This document shows, piece by piece, positions 7,334 through 15,248 of a stretch of 22,597 nt of DNA. This DNA is from a virus. The notes under the pieces are model-generated. The model was not told the origin of the DNA and did no database searches. It saw only the letters and a list, made by a program, of their open reading frames with translations. Numbering within the stretch: the stretch's first letter is position 1; the number at the start of each line of letters is the position of its first letter. The stretch covers positions 1 through 22,597 of IMG/VR virus record IMGVR_UViG_3300020405_001131; one strand, given 5' to 3'. Made by a program: the position numbers and the translations under genes.

Positions 7334-8409
7334 TATCATATGACGGTTGGGATAGGGAATATGCTGAAAATAAAGATGCTTACATAGAAATATTTGATAT
7401 TTTTATGAAACAACTTAATTATGAAAACGCCGAAGACTTTGAAAAACAAATAGCAGAATACGTAGGTAGAAAACATGTTGTCAGTGTTGCTTGTGCCACT
7501 GATGCCTTAGGATTTTCTTTAATGAGTCACGGTATAGGGCCTGGAGCAGAAGTATTAGTAACTGACTTTAGCTGGATATCTAGTTCATCTTGTATAAGCA
7601 TGACCGGAGCAACACCTGTCTTTTGTGACATAGATTTAGATTCATATCATATAAGTTTAGATAGCATCAAGCGTATGGTAAGTCCGAGGACAAAAGCAAT
7701 AATATATACACACTTGTTTGGAAACATGGTCGATGTAACAGAAATAATAGAATTTTGTAAAGAAAATAAAATATTTTTTATTGAAGATGCCGCACAATCT
7801 CTTGGTTCAAGTTATAATAAAGTAAAAGCAGGAAGCATTGGACATTGTAGTTCTTTCAGTTTCAATACAAACAAAGTAATAGCAGGTATAAATGGCGGTG
7901 GTGTTTTTATGACCGACAATGAAGATATTGCTAACATAGTAAAGAAATTAAGACGACACGGTAAAGATAAAGACTTTGAAATGATAGGTTACAATTCTAG
8001 AATGTATGTTTTAAATTCCATGATAATAAAACAGCGTATGAAAAATATTGTTGAAACACAAAAAACAAGGCAGGAAATAGCACAAAAATACAACGAAGCA
8101 TTTAAAGACCTTCCCGTGATTACACAGAAGCCTAGTCCTATACTAGATCATAATTTCCACAAGTACACAGTGAGATTTGAAAACAAAGATATTAGAAAAA
8201 AAGTTAAAAATGCTTTAGGTTTGTCAATACATTACGAACGGCCACTATCAGAAAATTCAATGTATGAACATTTGAAATATAGAAAAGATGATTGTAAAAA
8301 TGCTAAACTAGTGGCAGATACAATAGTATCACTTCCTATACATGCTTGGTTAAAGGAAGAAGAAATCAATAAGATTATCGATACAGTAAAATCTAATTTT
8401 TCCGCATAA
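7330..8409 (+). CDS. DegT/DnrJ/EryC1/StrS-family sugar aminotransferase
   Basis: The protein has 359 aa, normal for the family. Seen: the PLP-phosphate region ACATDALGFSL at about 54-64, TDFSWISSS at 78-86 (family T-x-x-x-x-x-S/A-S), the pyridine-binding aspartate D153 in IEDAAQSLGS, the Schiff-base lysine K182 in SFSFNTNKVIAGINGGG, and the H-K-Y segment near 286-290 that contacts substrate in homologues. These enzymes aminate nucleotide-linked 3- or 4-keto-sugars to amino sugars of O-antigens and related glycans. The start has an excellent AAGGAG seven bases before the ATG and overlaps the previous TGA. The 3' end overlaps the convergent SGNH gene by 17 nt. Confidence 0.9.
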   Translation: MISYDGWDREYAENKDAYIEIFDIFMKQLNYENAEDFEKQIAEYVGRKHVVSVACATDALGFSLMSHGIGPGAEVLVTDFSWISSSSCISMTGATPVFCDIDLDSYHISLDSIKRMVSPRTKAIIYTHLFGNMVDVTEIIEFCKENKIFFIEDAAQSLGSSYNKVKAGSIGHCSSFSFNTNKVIAGINGGGVFMTDNEDIANIVKKLRRHGKDKDFEMIGYNSRMYVLNSMIIKQRMKNIVETQKTRQEIAQKYNEAFKDLPVITQKPSPILDHNFHKYTVRFENKDIRKKVKNALGLSIHYERPLSENSMYEHLKYRKDDCKNAKLVADTIVSLPIHAWLKEEEINKIIDTVKSNFSA

Positions 8410-9088
8410 AGTCTTGAATATCTCTTGCGGCTACCATGTGTGAACCACGTCCTGGATGTAAATCATCTCTAGCCATGTCAATAAAAAAAGATTTAGTCTT
8501 CACTACATATACATTGACTTTATTCCAAGGATAGTAAAAATCTTTATAATCTCCTTCACAGGTGACATGATAATTTTTGATTCCCATACTATCCAAATGA
8601 TATTTTGCCATATTCATTCTCATAAGTGAATCATACACAGTATCTATTTCGGTATGGAATCTTTCATAATACAATAGACTATCTTCTAATACTGTTCCAG
8701 GTGGTGGGTTTTTGTTTGTTCCTATTTTTTGTAAATCCATAGGCATGAATCTTTTAATATTTCCACCTCTCCAGTTCTTGCGATCTTTGTCTAAAAATAT
8801 ACAATACCTATCAAAATAACTCCACATGATAACAACGATATCACCTTTTACAAATTTAGTGTGTAGGATTATATCTAGAATGTGTTTATTAGAAGCGCCA
8901 GGCACAGCAAAATTTACACATTTACGCTTCATGTTATCAGCAATTAATCTTGGCCAAGCAAGTTTACTAGGTTTTGGGCCATGTGATCCAGACTTGGTAA
9001 GACTTGGATCTCCATTTTTATCAACCCAGCAATCAGGAAGTCCTTCTCCGTAAGTATTACTACAACCAAATGCTACTAATCTGTCCAT
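8393..9088 (-). CDS. SGNH/GDSL-type hydrolase
   Basis: The 231-aa product shows the SGNH blocks: block I VAFGCSNTYGEGL with nucleophile S10, a block II glycine in VNFAVPGASNKHI, a strand DIVVIMWSYFDRY where the block III residue would lie, and block V DDLHPGRGSH with D208 and H211 (DxxH). Members are esterases, lipases or O-acetyl-glycan hydrolases and acyltransferases. Among sugar-modifying genes, removing or adding O-acyl groups on a glycan is the likeliest role, by inference. No signal peptide is seen, so it would act in the cytoplasm or on the virion. It is alone on its strand between two rightward modules, with only a weak CAGG far upstream of the start. Confidence 0.82.
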   Translation of the reverse strand: MDRLVAFGCSNTYGEGLPDCWVDKNGDPSLTKSGSHGPKPSKLAWPRLIADNMKRKCVNFAVPGASNKHILDIILHTKFVKGDIVVIMWSYFDRYCIFLDKDRKNWRGGNIKRFMPMDLQKIGTNKNPPPGTVLEDSLLYYERFHTEIDTVYDSLMRMNMAKYHLDSMGIKNYHVTCEGDYKDFYYPWNKVNVYVVKTKSFFIDMARDDLHPGRGSHMVAARDIQDFMRKN

Positions 9089-9133
9089 GCTAATATTTAC
9101 CTGCCAGGCTTAAACAGATTAAATTTTACGGAA

Positions 9134-9141
9134 AATAAATA
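9134..9141 (+). promoter_or_regulatory. Probable T4-type late promoter, AATAAATA
   Basis: AATAAATA matches the NATAAATA form of the late box (one mismatch from TATAAATA) and ends 18 nt before the ATG at 9160, in the 71-nt gap between divergent genes. The core AATATTTA is mirrored on the other side of the gap (9092-9099 against 9136-9143). The - strand copy reads only GGTAAATA and lies too close to the SGNH start to be a convincing promoter. Expected use is late transcription of the radical SAM, carbamoyltransferase and methyltransferase operon. Confidence 0.45.
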
Positions 9142-9159
9142 TTGAAGCTAGAGTTGTAT

Positions 9160-10005
9160 ATGAGAAAGCCAATATCATTAAAAGAATTGAAAGGTTCAGA
9201 ATACAGAACAGTGGATTTTTATCTATCAAAATCCTGTAATAAGTCCTGCCACTACTGTACTGCTTGGACACTTGAAATGAGATATCTACACACTGACATG
9301 GATTTAGTGCGAACCATATTGAAAGGATTATCACCCTACAAGACAAGGATATGTTTACTAGGAGGTGAACCTGGATTGATAAAAAATTTAGATGAAATCA
9401 TAGCAGAAATAAAAAAGCATGATAACTTAATTCCACAAGTCTTATCAAATAGTTTGGTAAGAAAGTTTTATCCCCATATTCTTGAAGATCCTGAAATAAT
9501 ATACATCGAACATTTAGTTTTAGATTTTTATGAAGATAGGATTGAAAAATTAGGCAATTGGCCTTTCTTACCTTTAAATGACAAAAATAATTATAACTTA
9601 ATAATAGAAACGCCTGGCTATTTTAAATACAGAGATAGATTTGATCTTACAGAGATAGATCACGAAAACACTGAATTTAAAGAATACAATTCTAGATCAC
9701 CAGATTTTCATAGTGACCATGATATAATACAGGCACCAGAAATAGAGCGTAGAATATGTGCCAAGTTTCCACAGGTTCCTGTATTTGATTTTGAAATACA
9801 AAAGATTAGACATTGTAGTAGAAAAGCAATCAACGGTTCTAGAGAATTTGATATAACTGTAGAGAATATACAAAAAATGATGGAATACAAATTATTTGAC
9901 TTTGAAAAATATTGTACAACTTGTATGGATATTATTCCTCCTAGACCAGAAGCTAGGAGGTTAGAAATTTTAGAAAAAATAGCATTGGAAAAAACAACAG
10001 TATGA
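9160..10005 (+). CDS. Radical SAM protein with extra C-terminal cysteines
   Basis: The protein is 281 aa from the ATG at 9160. The radical SAM cluster motif is C26-C30-C33 (SCNKSCHYC), followed by the SAM-binding GGEP at 68-71. Further cysteines C200, C219, C252 and C255 (YCTTCMD) in the last third resemble the ligands of an auxiliary iron-sulfur cluster, as in SPASM/twitch proteins, although the spacing is not canonical. The substrate is unknown. A TTG at 9142 would add six residues, but it overlaps the end of the AATAAATA promoter box, so the ATG is preferred. It overlaps the carbamoyltransferase gene by ATGA, suggesting that the two products act on the same molecule. Confidence 0.8.
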   Translation: MRKPISLKELKGSEYRTVDFYLSKSCNKSCHYCTAWTLEMRYLHTDMDLVRTILKGLSPYKTRICLLGGEPGLIKNLDEIIAEIKKHDNLIPQVLSNSLVRKFYPHILEDPEIIYIEHLVLDFYEDRIEKLGNWPFLPLNDKNNYNLIIETPGYFKYRDRFDLTEIDHENTEFKEYNSRSPDFHSDHDIIQAPEIERRICAKFPQVPVFDFEIQKIRHCSRKAINGSREFDITVENIQKMMEYKLFDFEKYCTTCMDIIPPRPEARRLEILEKIALEKTTV

Positions 10006-11513
10006 ACATCTACTCAGTAGCATTAAATATTCATGACCATAACACATATGACGGTACTTTCCATAACCAAATTGAACGTCATAATAGAATTAAGCATAAT
10101 CTTAATTATGAATGGTCACATGACCCTAATCCTAGTAAAAAATTCTTTAATGAATTTGTGTTAGACAAATATAAAAGTAGAGATGAAAATAATATATTTG
10201 CATTTACTGTGTCAAATTTAGGACAAGAGTTTGTTATAGATTTGATCAACGAAAATTTTTATAATAATGATTTTTTAAAATTTAAACCAAAAAGTTTATG
10301 GGAACCGTTTCATAGAGGATGTGTGTATTACATTGATCATCATCAATCACATGCTACCTATGCCTTTCTTACTAGTGGCTTCACAGAATCTGACATATTA
10401 GCTATAGATGGAAGAGGTTGGCAGTTTAATTGTATTTTTATTGGTAAAGATGGTATAATTAAAGATCTCTCTAAGAAGATCCCAATTGGAGGACTGTGGA
10501 ATAGATTAGCACAAGATATAGGATTTAGATATCTTGACGCAGGCAAAGTAATGGGATTAGCTGGATATGGAAAATACAATTATCAAACTGATGCTATGAT
10601 AGAAACTTATTTAATGAACCCTAATCACACGCTACCTAGCTTTGCTCCTGAAGTAATTAAAAATAATAAAAGGGAAGATATAGCATATACATTACAATTT
10701 AAAACTATCGAACTTATAAAAAATTATGTGTATCCACTTAAAACTTGCGACAACATTTGTGTAGCAGGAGGAGTAGCATACAATGGTTACATGAATGAAG
10801 AATTAACAAAACATTACAAAAATGTACACGTTCCTCCCGCTGTGGGCGATGAAGGACAAGCATTAGGTACATATATGCACGCCGATTATTATTTAAATGA
10901 TAATATACACAAGCCAAGCGTATTTGCCGGCAAAGAACAAAAAATAGATGCAGATTTATTCACAGGAATGAATTTTGAAAAATGGCCTTTTGAAAAATTA
11001 ATCACAAAAGTAGCAGAAGAAATAGCAAATGGAAAAATAGTAGGATGGTATCAAGGAAAATCAGAAAGCGGAAATAGGGCATTAGGCAATAGAAGCATTC
11101 TTGCTGATCCAAGAAATCCAAATATAAAAGATATCATAAACAAGAGAATTAAAAAACGCGAAGATTTTAGACCATTTGCGCCTAGTGTGTTAGAAGAACA
11201 TTATAAAGATTTTTTTGATACTAACCAACCTAGCCCGTATATGTCAAGAATTATGCCTGTAAAGGTAGATACAGTACCAGGTATAACTCATGTAGACGGA
11301 ACTGCTAGAATACAAACTGTTAATAGACAATTCAATGAAAGGTATTATGATTTGATCAATGCTTTTTATAAACACACTGGAATACCAATGTTATTAAATA
11401 CCAGTTTCAACTGCCAGGAACCTATTGTAGAAACTCCACAAGACGCTTTGAAAACTTTTAATAATAGCGGATTAGATTTATTGGTGTTAGGAGATTATTT
11501 GATATGGAAGTAA
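10002..11513 (+). CDS. NodU/CmcH-type carbamoyltransferase
   Basis: This 503-aa protein has the family's two-domain order. The N-terminal Kae1-like half shows DHHQSHATYAFLTSGF (H113, H114, H117), LAIDGRG with D136, AGKVMGLAGYGK at 180-191, CVAGGVAYNGYMNEEL at about 253-268, and VPPAVGDEGQALG. The C-terminal half shows GKSESGNRALGNRSILADPRN, EDFRPFAPSVL and LNTSFNCQEPIVETP. Such enzymes make a carbamoyl-adenylate from carbamoyl phosphate and ATP and transfer the carbamoyl group to a hydroxyl, usually of a sugar or antibiotic. A distinct phage use, carbamoylation of hydroxymethylcytosine in DNA, has been reported for related proteins and is possible here. It overlaps both neighbours (ATGA, and 10 nt). 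Confidence 0.92.
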   Translation: MNIYSVALNIHDHNTYDGTFHNQIERHNRIKHNLNYEWSHDPNPSKKFFNEFVLDKYKSRDENNIFAFTVSNLGQEFVIDLINENFYNNDFLKFKPKSLWEPFHRGCVYYIDHHQSHATYAFLTSGFTESDILAIDGRGWQFNCIFIGKDGIIKDLSKKIPIGGLWNRLAQDIGFRYLDAGKVMGLAGYGKYNYQTDAMIETYLMNPNHTLPSFAPEVIKNNKREDIAYTLQFKTIELIKNYVYPLKTCDNICVAGGVAYNGYMNEELTKHYKNVHVPPAVGDEGQALGTYMHADYYLNDNIHKPSVFAGKEQKIDADLFTGMNFEKWPFEKLITKVAEEIANGKIVGWYQGKSESGNRALGNRSILADPRNPNIKDIINKRIKKREDFRPFAPSVLEEHYKDFFDTNQPSPYMSRIMPVKVDTVPGITHVDGTARIQTVNRQFNERYYDLINAFYKHTGIPMLLNTSFNCQEPIVETPQDALKTFNNSGLDLLVLGDYLIWK

Positions 11514-12148
11514 TCAATAAAAATTATTGGAAAGTATGGTGGGAAGCTGTACAACACGGTCATGAAATAAAAGATATACTTTATAGCGTAGGTCCTGATC
11601 AAATGGAATCAAAAATACATCTTGTTGATTGTATTCCTTTAGATGAAATGAAAAAATTCAATGATTTGAAAATACATTTGTACGGTGGCTGGTATGGCTA
11701 TCCTTTAATTAATCTTTTATTGTCCAAGTTTTTAAACATAGAACACATTACAAATATTGACATGGACGAAAAAGCATTAGATTTATCTAGGAAATATACA
11801 CAGGCATTAGAACTAGAACACAAAGTTTTTTTCAAACATAGAGATGTTAAAGATAAAATAGAAACATCATACTATAAAGACAAAGACGTAAGACTGGTAA
11901 TTAATACATCAAGTGAACATATGGCAGATCTGCCTGATTTAATAGCAAATAAAGATTACACGCCTAACTGTGTATTTGCTTTACAAAGTAATAATATGTT
12001 TCATGTAAAAGATCAACATATTAATTGTTCAAATAATTTAGATGAATTTATAAAAAAGACTGGACTTACTAAGATATGGTTTGCTGACACATATAAAATG
12101 TCAAATGGATATGAAAGATATACTGTTATTGGCAATCATCGAACTTAG
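11504..12148 (+). CDS. Putative class I SAM-dependent methyltransferase
   Basis: The protein has 214 aa. Residues 57-70 (IHLYGGWYGYPLIN) fit the first strand and glycine loop of a Rossmann methyltransferase, with an altered motif G-G-W-x-G. The acidic residue after strand 2 is D86 in ITNIDMDEKALDL, and the motif IV region is RLVINTSSEHMADL at about 130-143. The unusual motif I leaves some doubt about activity. The acceptor is unknown. The start overlaps the end of the carbamoyltransferase gene by 10 nt, with AGGAG about ten bases upstream. The 3' end overlaps the convergent glycosyltransferase-like gene by 23 nt, leaving no room for a terminator between them. Confidence 0.7.
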   Translation: MEVINKNYWKVWWEAVQHGHEIKDILYSVGPDQMESKIHLVDCIPLDEMKKFNDLKIHLYGGWYGYPLINLLLSKFLNIEHITNIDMDEKALDLSRKYTQALELEHKVFFKHRDVKDKIETSYYKDKDVRLVINTSSEHMADLPDLIANKDYTPNCVFALQSNNMFHVKDQHINCSNNLDEFIKKTGLTKIWFADTYKMSNGYERYTVIGNHRT

Positions 12149-12815
12149 ATTTTAACCAATCAAAATCATTTATCAACCGAAGATCAGACCCCCTAGAAAA
12201 GCCAAACTCCATACCAGCATTAGCACCTCGAATCGCATCTTCACGAAATCTTCCATTAGCTGTAGTGGTCCATATTTTAAGTCTTTCATTTGTTTCTCCT
12301 TCTTGTTGTCTATCTATCACTTTACTGCTTAATTTAGCACATTCTCTAAAAGCACTTTTCCATGTGTTGAACGAGTCAGTATCAAAAGCTGTTATATTAC
12401 TTACTTTGTCGAACACAATAAAATTATCTGAAATGCTGGTTGTCATATCAAAACTGTTTACATTCATATTCTTAGTTAATTTTCTTGGTAGCAATTTAAC
12501 TCCACCATAACCATAAGTTAGATTATTTACAGGATTCATGCTTTTATAAACATGAACAATATTTTCATTTTGTGAAGTAACAAAGTAATCAAAATTAAAT
12601 TCTTTTGTAATGACAGCGTCACCGTCTACTACATAAAAATATCGAGTGCTTGCCTTTTTTGCCGCTTCAATATGTGCTTGGTGTATTCCTTTTACTCCGT
12701 CTATCCTTTTTACTCTATCTCCAAAAACTCCTTTTACGTTAAATCTTTTGAAAAGATCATTATAATTTTCATCAGCGTTTGGTTCTCCATAACTTATAAA
12801 AATTATATCATGCAT
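12126..12815 (-). CDS. GT-A-like glycosyltransferase, paralogue of the 14165-15082 gene
   Basis: The protein has 229 aa. It begins MHDIIFISYGEPNADEN and carries a DxD-like metal motif at D64-G-D66 in YFYVVDGDAVI, the signature of a GT-A nucleotide-sugar transferase. The C-terminal half (WKSAFRECAKLS, LKIWTT, EDAIRGANAGMEFG) lines up with the same pattern in the protein encoded at 14165-15082, so the two are paralogues; this one is about 75 residues shorter and lacks the other's C-terminal tail. The donor and acceptor sugars are unknown. The ATG has AAGGAAG about six bases upstream and overlaps the radical SAM gene by 8 nt. The 3' end is convergent with the methyltransferase. Confidence 0.68.
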   Translation of the reverse strand: MHDIIFISYGEPNADENYNDLFKRFNVKGVFGDRVKRIDGVKGIHQAHIEAAKKASTRYFYVVDGDAVITKEFNFDYFVTSQNENIVHVYKSMNPVNNLTYGYGGVKLLPRKLTKNMNVNSFDMTTSISDNFIVFDKVSNITAFDTDSFNTWKSAFRECAKLSSKVIDRQQEGETNERLKIWTTTANGRFREDAIRGANAGMEFGFSRGSDLRLINDFDWLKSKFDDCQ

Positions 12816-14172
12816 CTTTAACTTCCTTGTAAAATTCTTTGTATTCAGGAAATGTTTTTACAAAATCTAAATTTCTTCTTTTATCATATTCCTTTATAAA
12901 TTTGTAAAATAGTTTTTGTGCTTGTCTTTGTTCTTCTTTGAATTCTTTGTTTTTAAATCTGTATAACACATCAGCTACAATTCTTTTAAGTTTAGCTGTT
13001 TCTATATCTCCAAAGCTACCAATATCTGTGTTTTCAATCATAAAATCTACAGCTGGAATTAAATGTTTCTTAACAAGTTCTTCACTTGCTACTTTTACAT
13101 CTAAGAACTGAGGATTTCTTACATAAGGTATGTCAACCTTTATTCTATGATCTGCTCTGTGTTTCCTATAGTATGTTGTTTTCAAATGAAGAATCCAAAT
13201 CAAAAAATTTTTAAAGGTTGGTAAGCTCAATATATTAAAGGCACTCATAAAACTTATCCTACTATCTGTATTCCTAGCAAAGTATTCTATGTTATCCTTA
13301 AACAAGAACCAATCCATGCCATATCTACTGTATTCTGCTTGAGCTCCACTACTTTCAGCACTTGTAAATAGTGTAAACTGATTAACACTTTTTTTACTTT
13401 CTAGCTCTTTTATACTTTGTGTAAACTTTTGCCACAAGTCTTTGGGCGGACATCCATTAGAATTGATAGCAAAATCTAAATTAGGTTGCGGATTTTCAAT
13501 CAAGTAATCAATAACCTTTTGTGTATGTTTACTGAGCAAAGGTTCTCCGCCTGTAATTCTAAAAACTTTCATATGTTTCACTGCTTCTGGGAACCATTTC
13601 CAAAATGCTTCTATATAAGGATTATGTTCCCTTTCTAAAATTTGTACCTCGTCTGGATCAATGGCATTGTAGTGCCATATTCCTAAATCATAATAACCTT
13701 GTTGTTTTACTTCTTCTGCCCATTTACTGCTAAAGGCAGGACCACAATAAGAACATTTAAAATTACATATATTACTAAAACTTATTTCCACATATCTAGG
13801 ATAGAAATCTTCATGCCCTGTTGACTTGGATATTGAATCAAAATCTTCCCAACTGAAATGATCAGCACTTTTGTAAACTCTATCGCTAAACTTATCAGTA
13901 TTATCCTCTATTCTCCAACAATAATCACATTCTTCAGGACGTTCATTATTAAGCATCCTACGTCTTGTATTTTTTTTGAACTCCGTATTATGTAGTACAT
14001 TTGGATTATTTTTTAGATCTTCTAAAGGAATTTTATGAGCTTTGACATGATGACAGCTATGATTTATCCCTGATCCTAAGTGTATAGTTACCTGTGTCCA
14101 TTTTGCTAAACAAAATCCACAGCCAACTTTATTTAATTTTTCTTGAACTTCAGCCGGATCAGCTCTAATCAT
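12808..14172 (-). CDS. Twitch-type radical SAM protein
   Basis: The protein is 454 aa. The N-terminal 90 residues carry C18 and C21 (GCGFC), C40 (NHSCHHVKAH), and C82 with C85 (CDYCWRIED), a pattern typical of phage and marine 'twitch domain' radical SAM proteins, probably ligands of an extra iron-sulfur cluster. The radical SAM motif is C136-C140-C143 (NICNFKCSYCGP), and the SAM-binding GGEP is at 208-211. The C-terminal 200 residues are helical and charged, with no recognised domain. The reaction is unknown; relatives modify peptides, sugars or other small molecules. It is sandwiched between two paralogous GT-A-like genes with 8-nt overlaps on both sides, which suggests work on a common sugar-containing product. 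Confidence 0.85.
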   Translation of the reverse strand: MIRADPAEVQEKLNKVGCGFCLAKWTQVTIHLGSGINHSCHHVKAHKIPLEDLKNNPNVLHNTEFKKNTRRRMLNNERPEECDYCWRIEDNTDKFSDRVYKSADHFSWEDFDSISKSTGHEDFYPRYVEISFSNICNFKCSYCGPAFSSKWAEEVKQQGYYDLGIWHYNAIDPDEVQILEREHNPYIEAFWKWFPEAVKHMKVFRITGGEPLLSKHTQKVIDYLIENPQPNLDFAINSNGCPPKDLWQKFTQSIKELESKKSVNQFTLFTSAESSGAQAEYSRYGMDWFLFKDNIEYFARNTDSRISFMSAFNILSLPTFKNFLIWILHLKTTYYRKHRADHRIKVDIPYVRNPQFLDVKVASEELVKKHLIPAVDFMIENTDIGSFGDIETAKLKRIVADVLYRFKNKEFKEEQRQAQKLFYKFIKEYDKRRNLDFVKTFPEYKEFYKEVKDA

Positions 14173-15082
14173 TATCTATTACCGATTTATTAATTACTCT
14201 GCCATAGTTTTGATTTACAGTTTTGAAAAAAATACTTTGTTCTTGGCTCAGTGGTTGAGTAGAAATAGGTAATTGTAATTGATTAATTAAGTTGTTACCT
14301 ATATTCCATATTTCATTATGTAAAATATCCTCTGGCATTTCGTCTCTATTTGCCCATAGCTCGTCTAAATGTGTAAAGTCTCTTACATTAACGTAATCCC
14401 AATCCGAAAGCATTGTCATTTCTAAACCTTCTCTTGCTCCGTAAATAGCCCATTCGCCATTTTTCACATCACTACCAACCATTGTCCAAATATACAACAT
14501 GTTTAAATTTTTAGGATGTCCTTTCAAAAACTCAGAATGTGCTACCCTTTCTCCTCTATTAAGAGATAATTTAACACCTTCTCTAAAACCTGCTCGCCAG
14601 GCTTGTTTAGGAGTAAAGTTATTATGAGTCAAACTAAAACAACTATTCTGCTGTATGTATTGTGCGTCCCAACAAAAGTCTACCTTGGCTTGAACATTGT
14701 ATGGATCAGCATTCTCATGTGTTTTCATATTCAAAACATATTCTCTTGGCCAGCATTTCAATCCACCGTTTCCATACATTAGGCCGTTTATAATATTTTG
14801 TCCACACCAACTTATAACACTTTTTTCTAAATTAGCATGGGTGTCAAAGTCTAACACTTGATCTAAAAATTCCTGTTTTATTGTGTTATCACCGTCAACT
14901 GTTACAAATCTGTCTGTTTCACTTATTCTAGCACACTCTTTATGTGCGGCATCTGAACCTAGTATCCCATGAACACGTTTTGCCCATGGAACTTTGTTTT
15001 TCAAATCAGCCCAATTTTTTTCAGCATTAGGTTCGTCATAACTTAAAAAAATAATATCTAGTTCTGCTATTTTAATTTTCAT
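14165..15082 (-). CDS. GT-A-like glycosyltransferase, longer paralogue
   Basis: The 305-aa product begins MKIKIAELDIIFLSYDEPNAEKN and carries the DxD-like motif D63-G-D65 in RFVTVDGDNTI. The later pattern WRAGFREGVKLS, LYIWTMVGS and AIYGAREGLEM matches the shorter paralogue at 12126-12815. About 75 extra C-terminal residues (from roughly 230) have no counterpart there and no recognised domain. It is likely a nucleotide-sugar transferase; the specificity is unknown. The start is the ATG at 15082, with AGGAG five bases upstream; a GTG two codons earlier (15088) is less likely. The start overlaps the stop of the 58-aa gene by 11 nt, so translation is probably coupled. Confidence 0.68.
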   Translation of the reverse strand: MKIKIAELDIIFLSYDEPNAEKNWADLKNKVPWAKRVHGILGSDAAHKECARISETDRFVTVDGDNTIKQEFLDQVLDFDTHANLEKSVISWCGQNIINGLMYGNGGLKCWPREYVLNMKTHENADPYNVQAKVDFCWDAQYIQQNSCFSLTHNNFTPKQAWRAGFREGVKLSLNRGERVAHSEFLKGHPKNLNMLYIWTMVGSDVKNGEWAIYGAREGLEMTMLSDWDYVNVRDFTHLDELWANRDEMPEDILHNEIWNIGNNLINQLQLPISTQPLSQEQSIFFKTVNQNYGRVINKSVIDND

Positions 15083-15248
15083 AATCACTCCTAATCACGC
15101 TGTCTCCAAACATCAAGTATATTAGTGTTTCATATTTTTCGTCTATTTCAATCCACATTTCTCCTACAAATTCGTTTGTAAAAGCCCTACAAGGAAATGC
15201 TTTTTGAATACCATAATACGGTCCAAGATGTTTACAAATAATTTTCAT
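15072..15248 (-). CDS. Small hypothetical protein (58 aa)
   Basis: This short gene fills the gap between two neighbours. The ATG at 15248 has a strong AAGGG six bases upstream, and the TAA is at 15074-15072. It overlaps the hypothetical gene before it by 17 nt and the glycosyltransferase after it by 11 nt, the same packing as the rest of the operon. The protein starts MKIICKHLGPYYGIQKAF and ends SVIRSDYEN. It has two cysteines, no membrane segment and no motif that I recognise. Its composition and overlaps argue for a real gene of unknown function. Confidence 0.7.
   Translation of the reverse strand: MKIICKHLGPYYGIQKAFPCRAFTNEFVGEMWIEIDEKYETLIYLMFGDSVIRSDYEN

Noticed and set aside
9142-9144. 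TTG as start of the second radical SAM gene
   Set aside because: The ATG at 9160 leaves room for a leader after the AATAAATA box. The TTG overlaps that box's downstream edge, so an mRNA starting there would not contain it.
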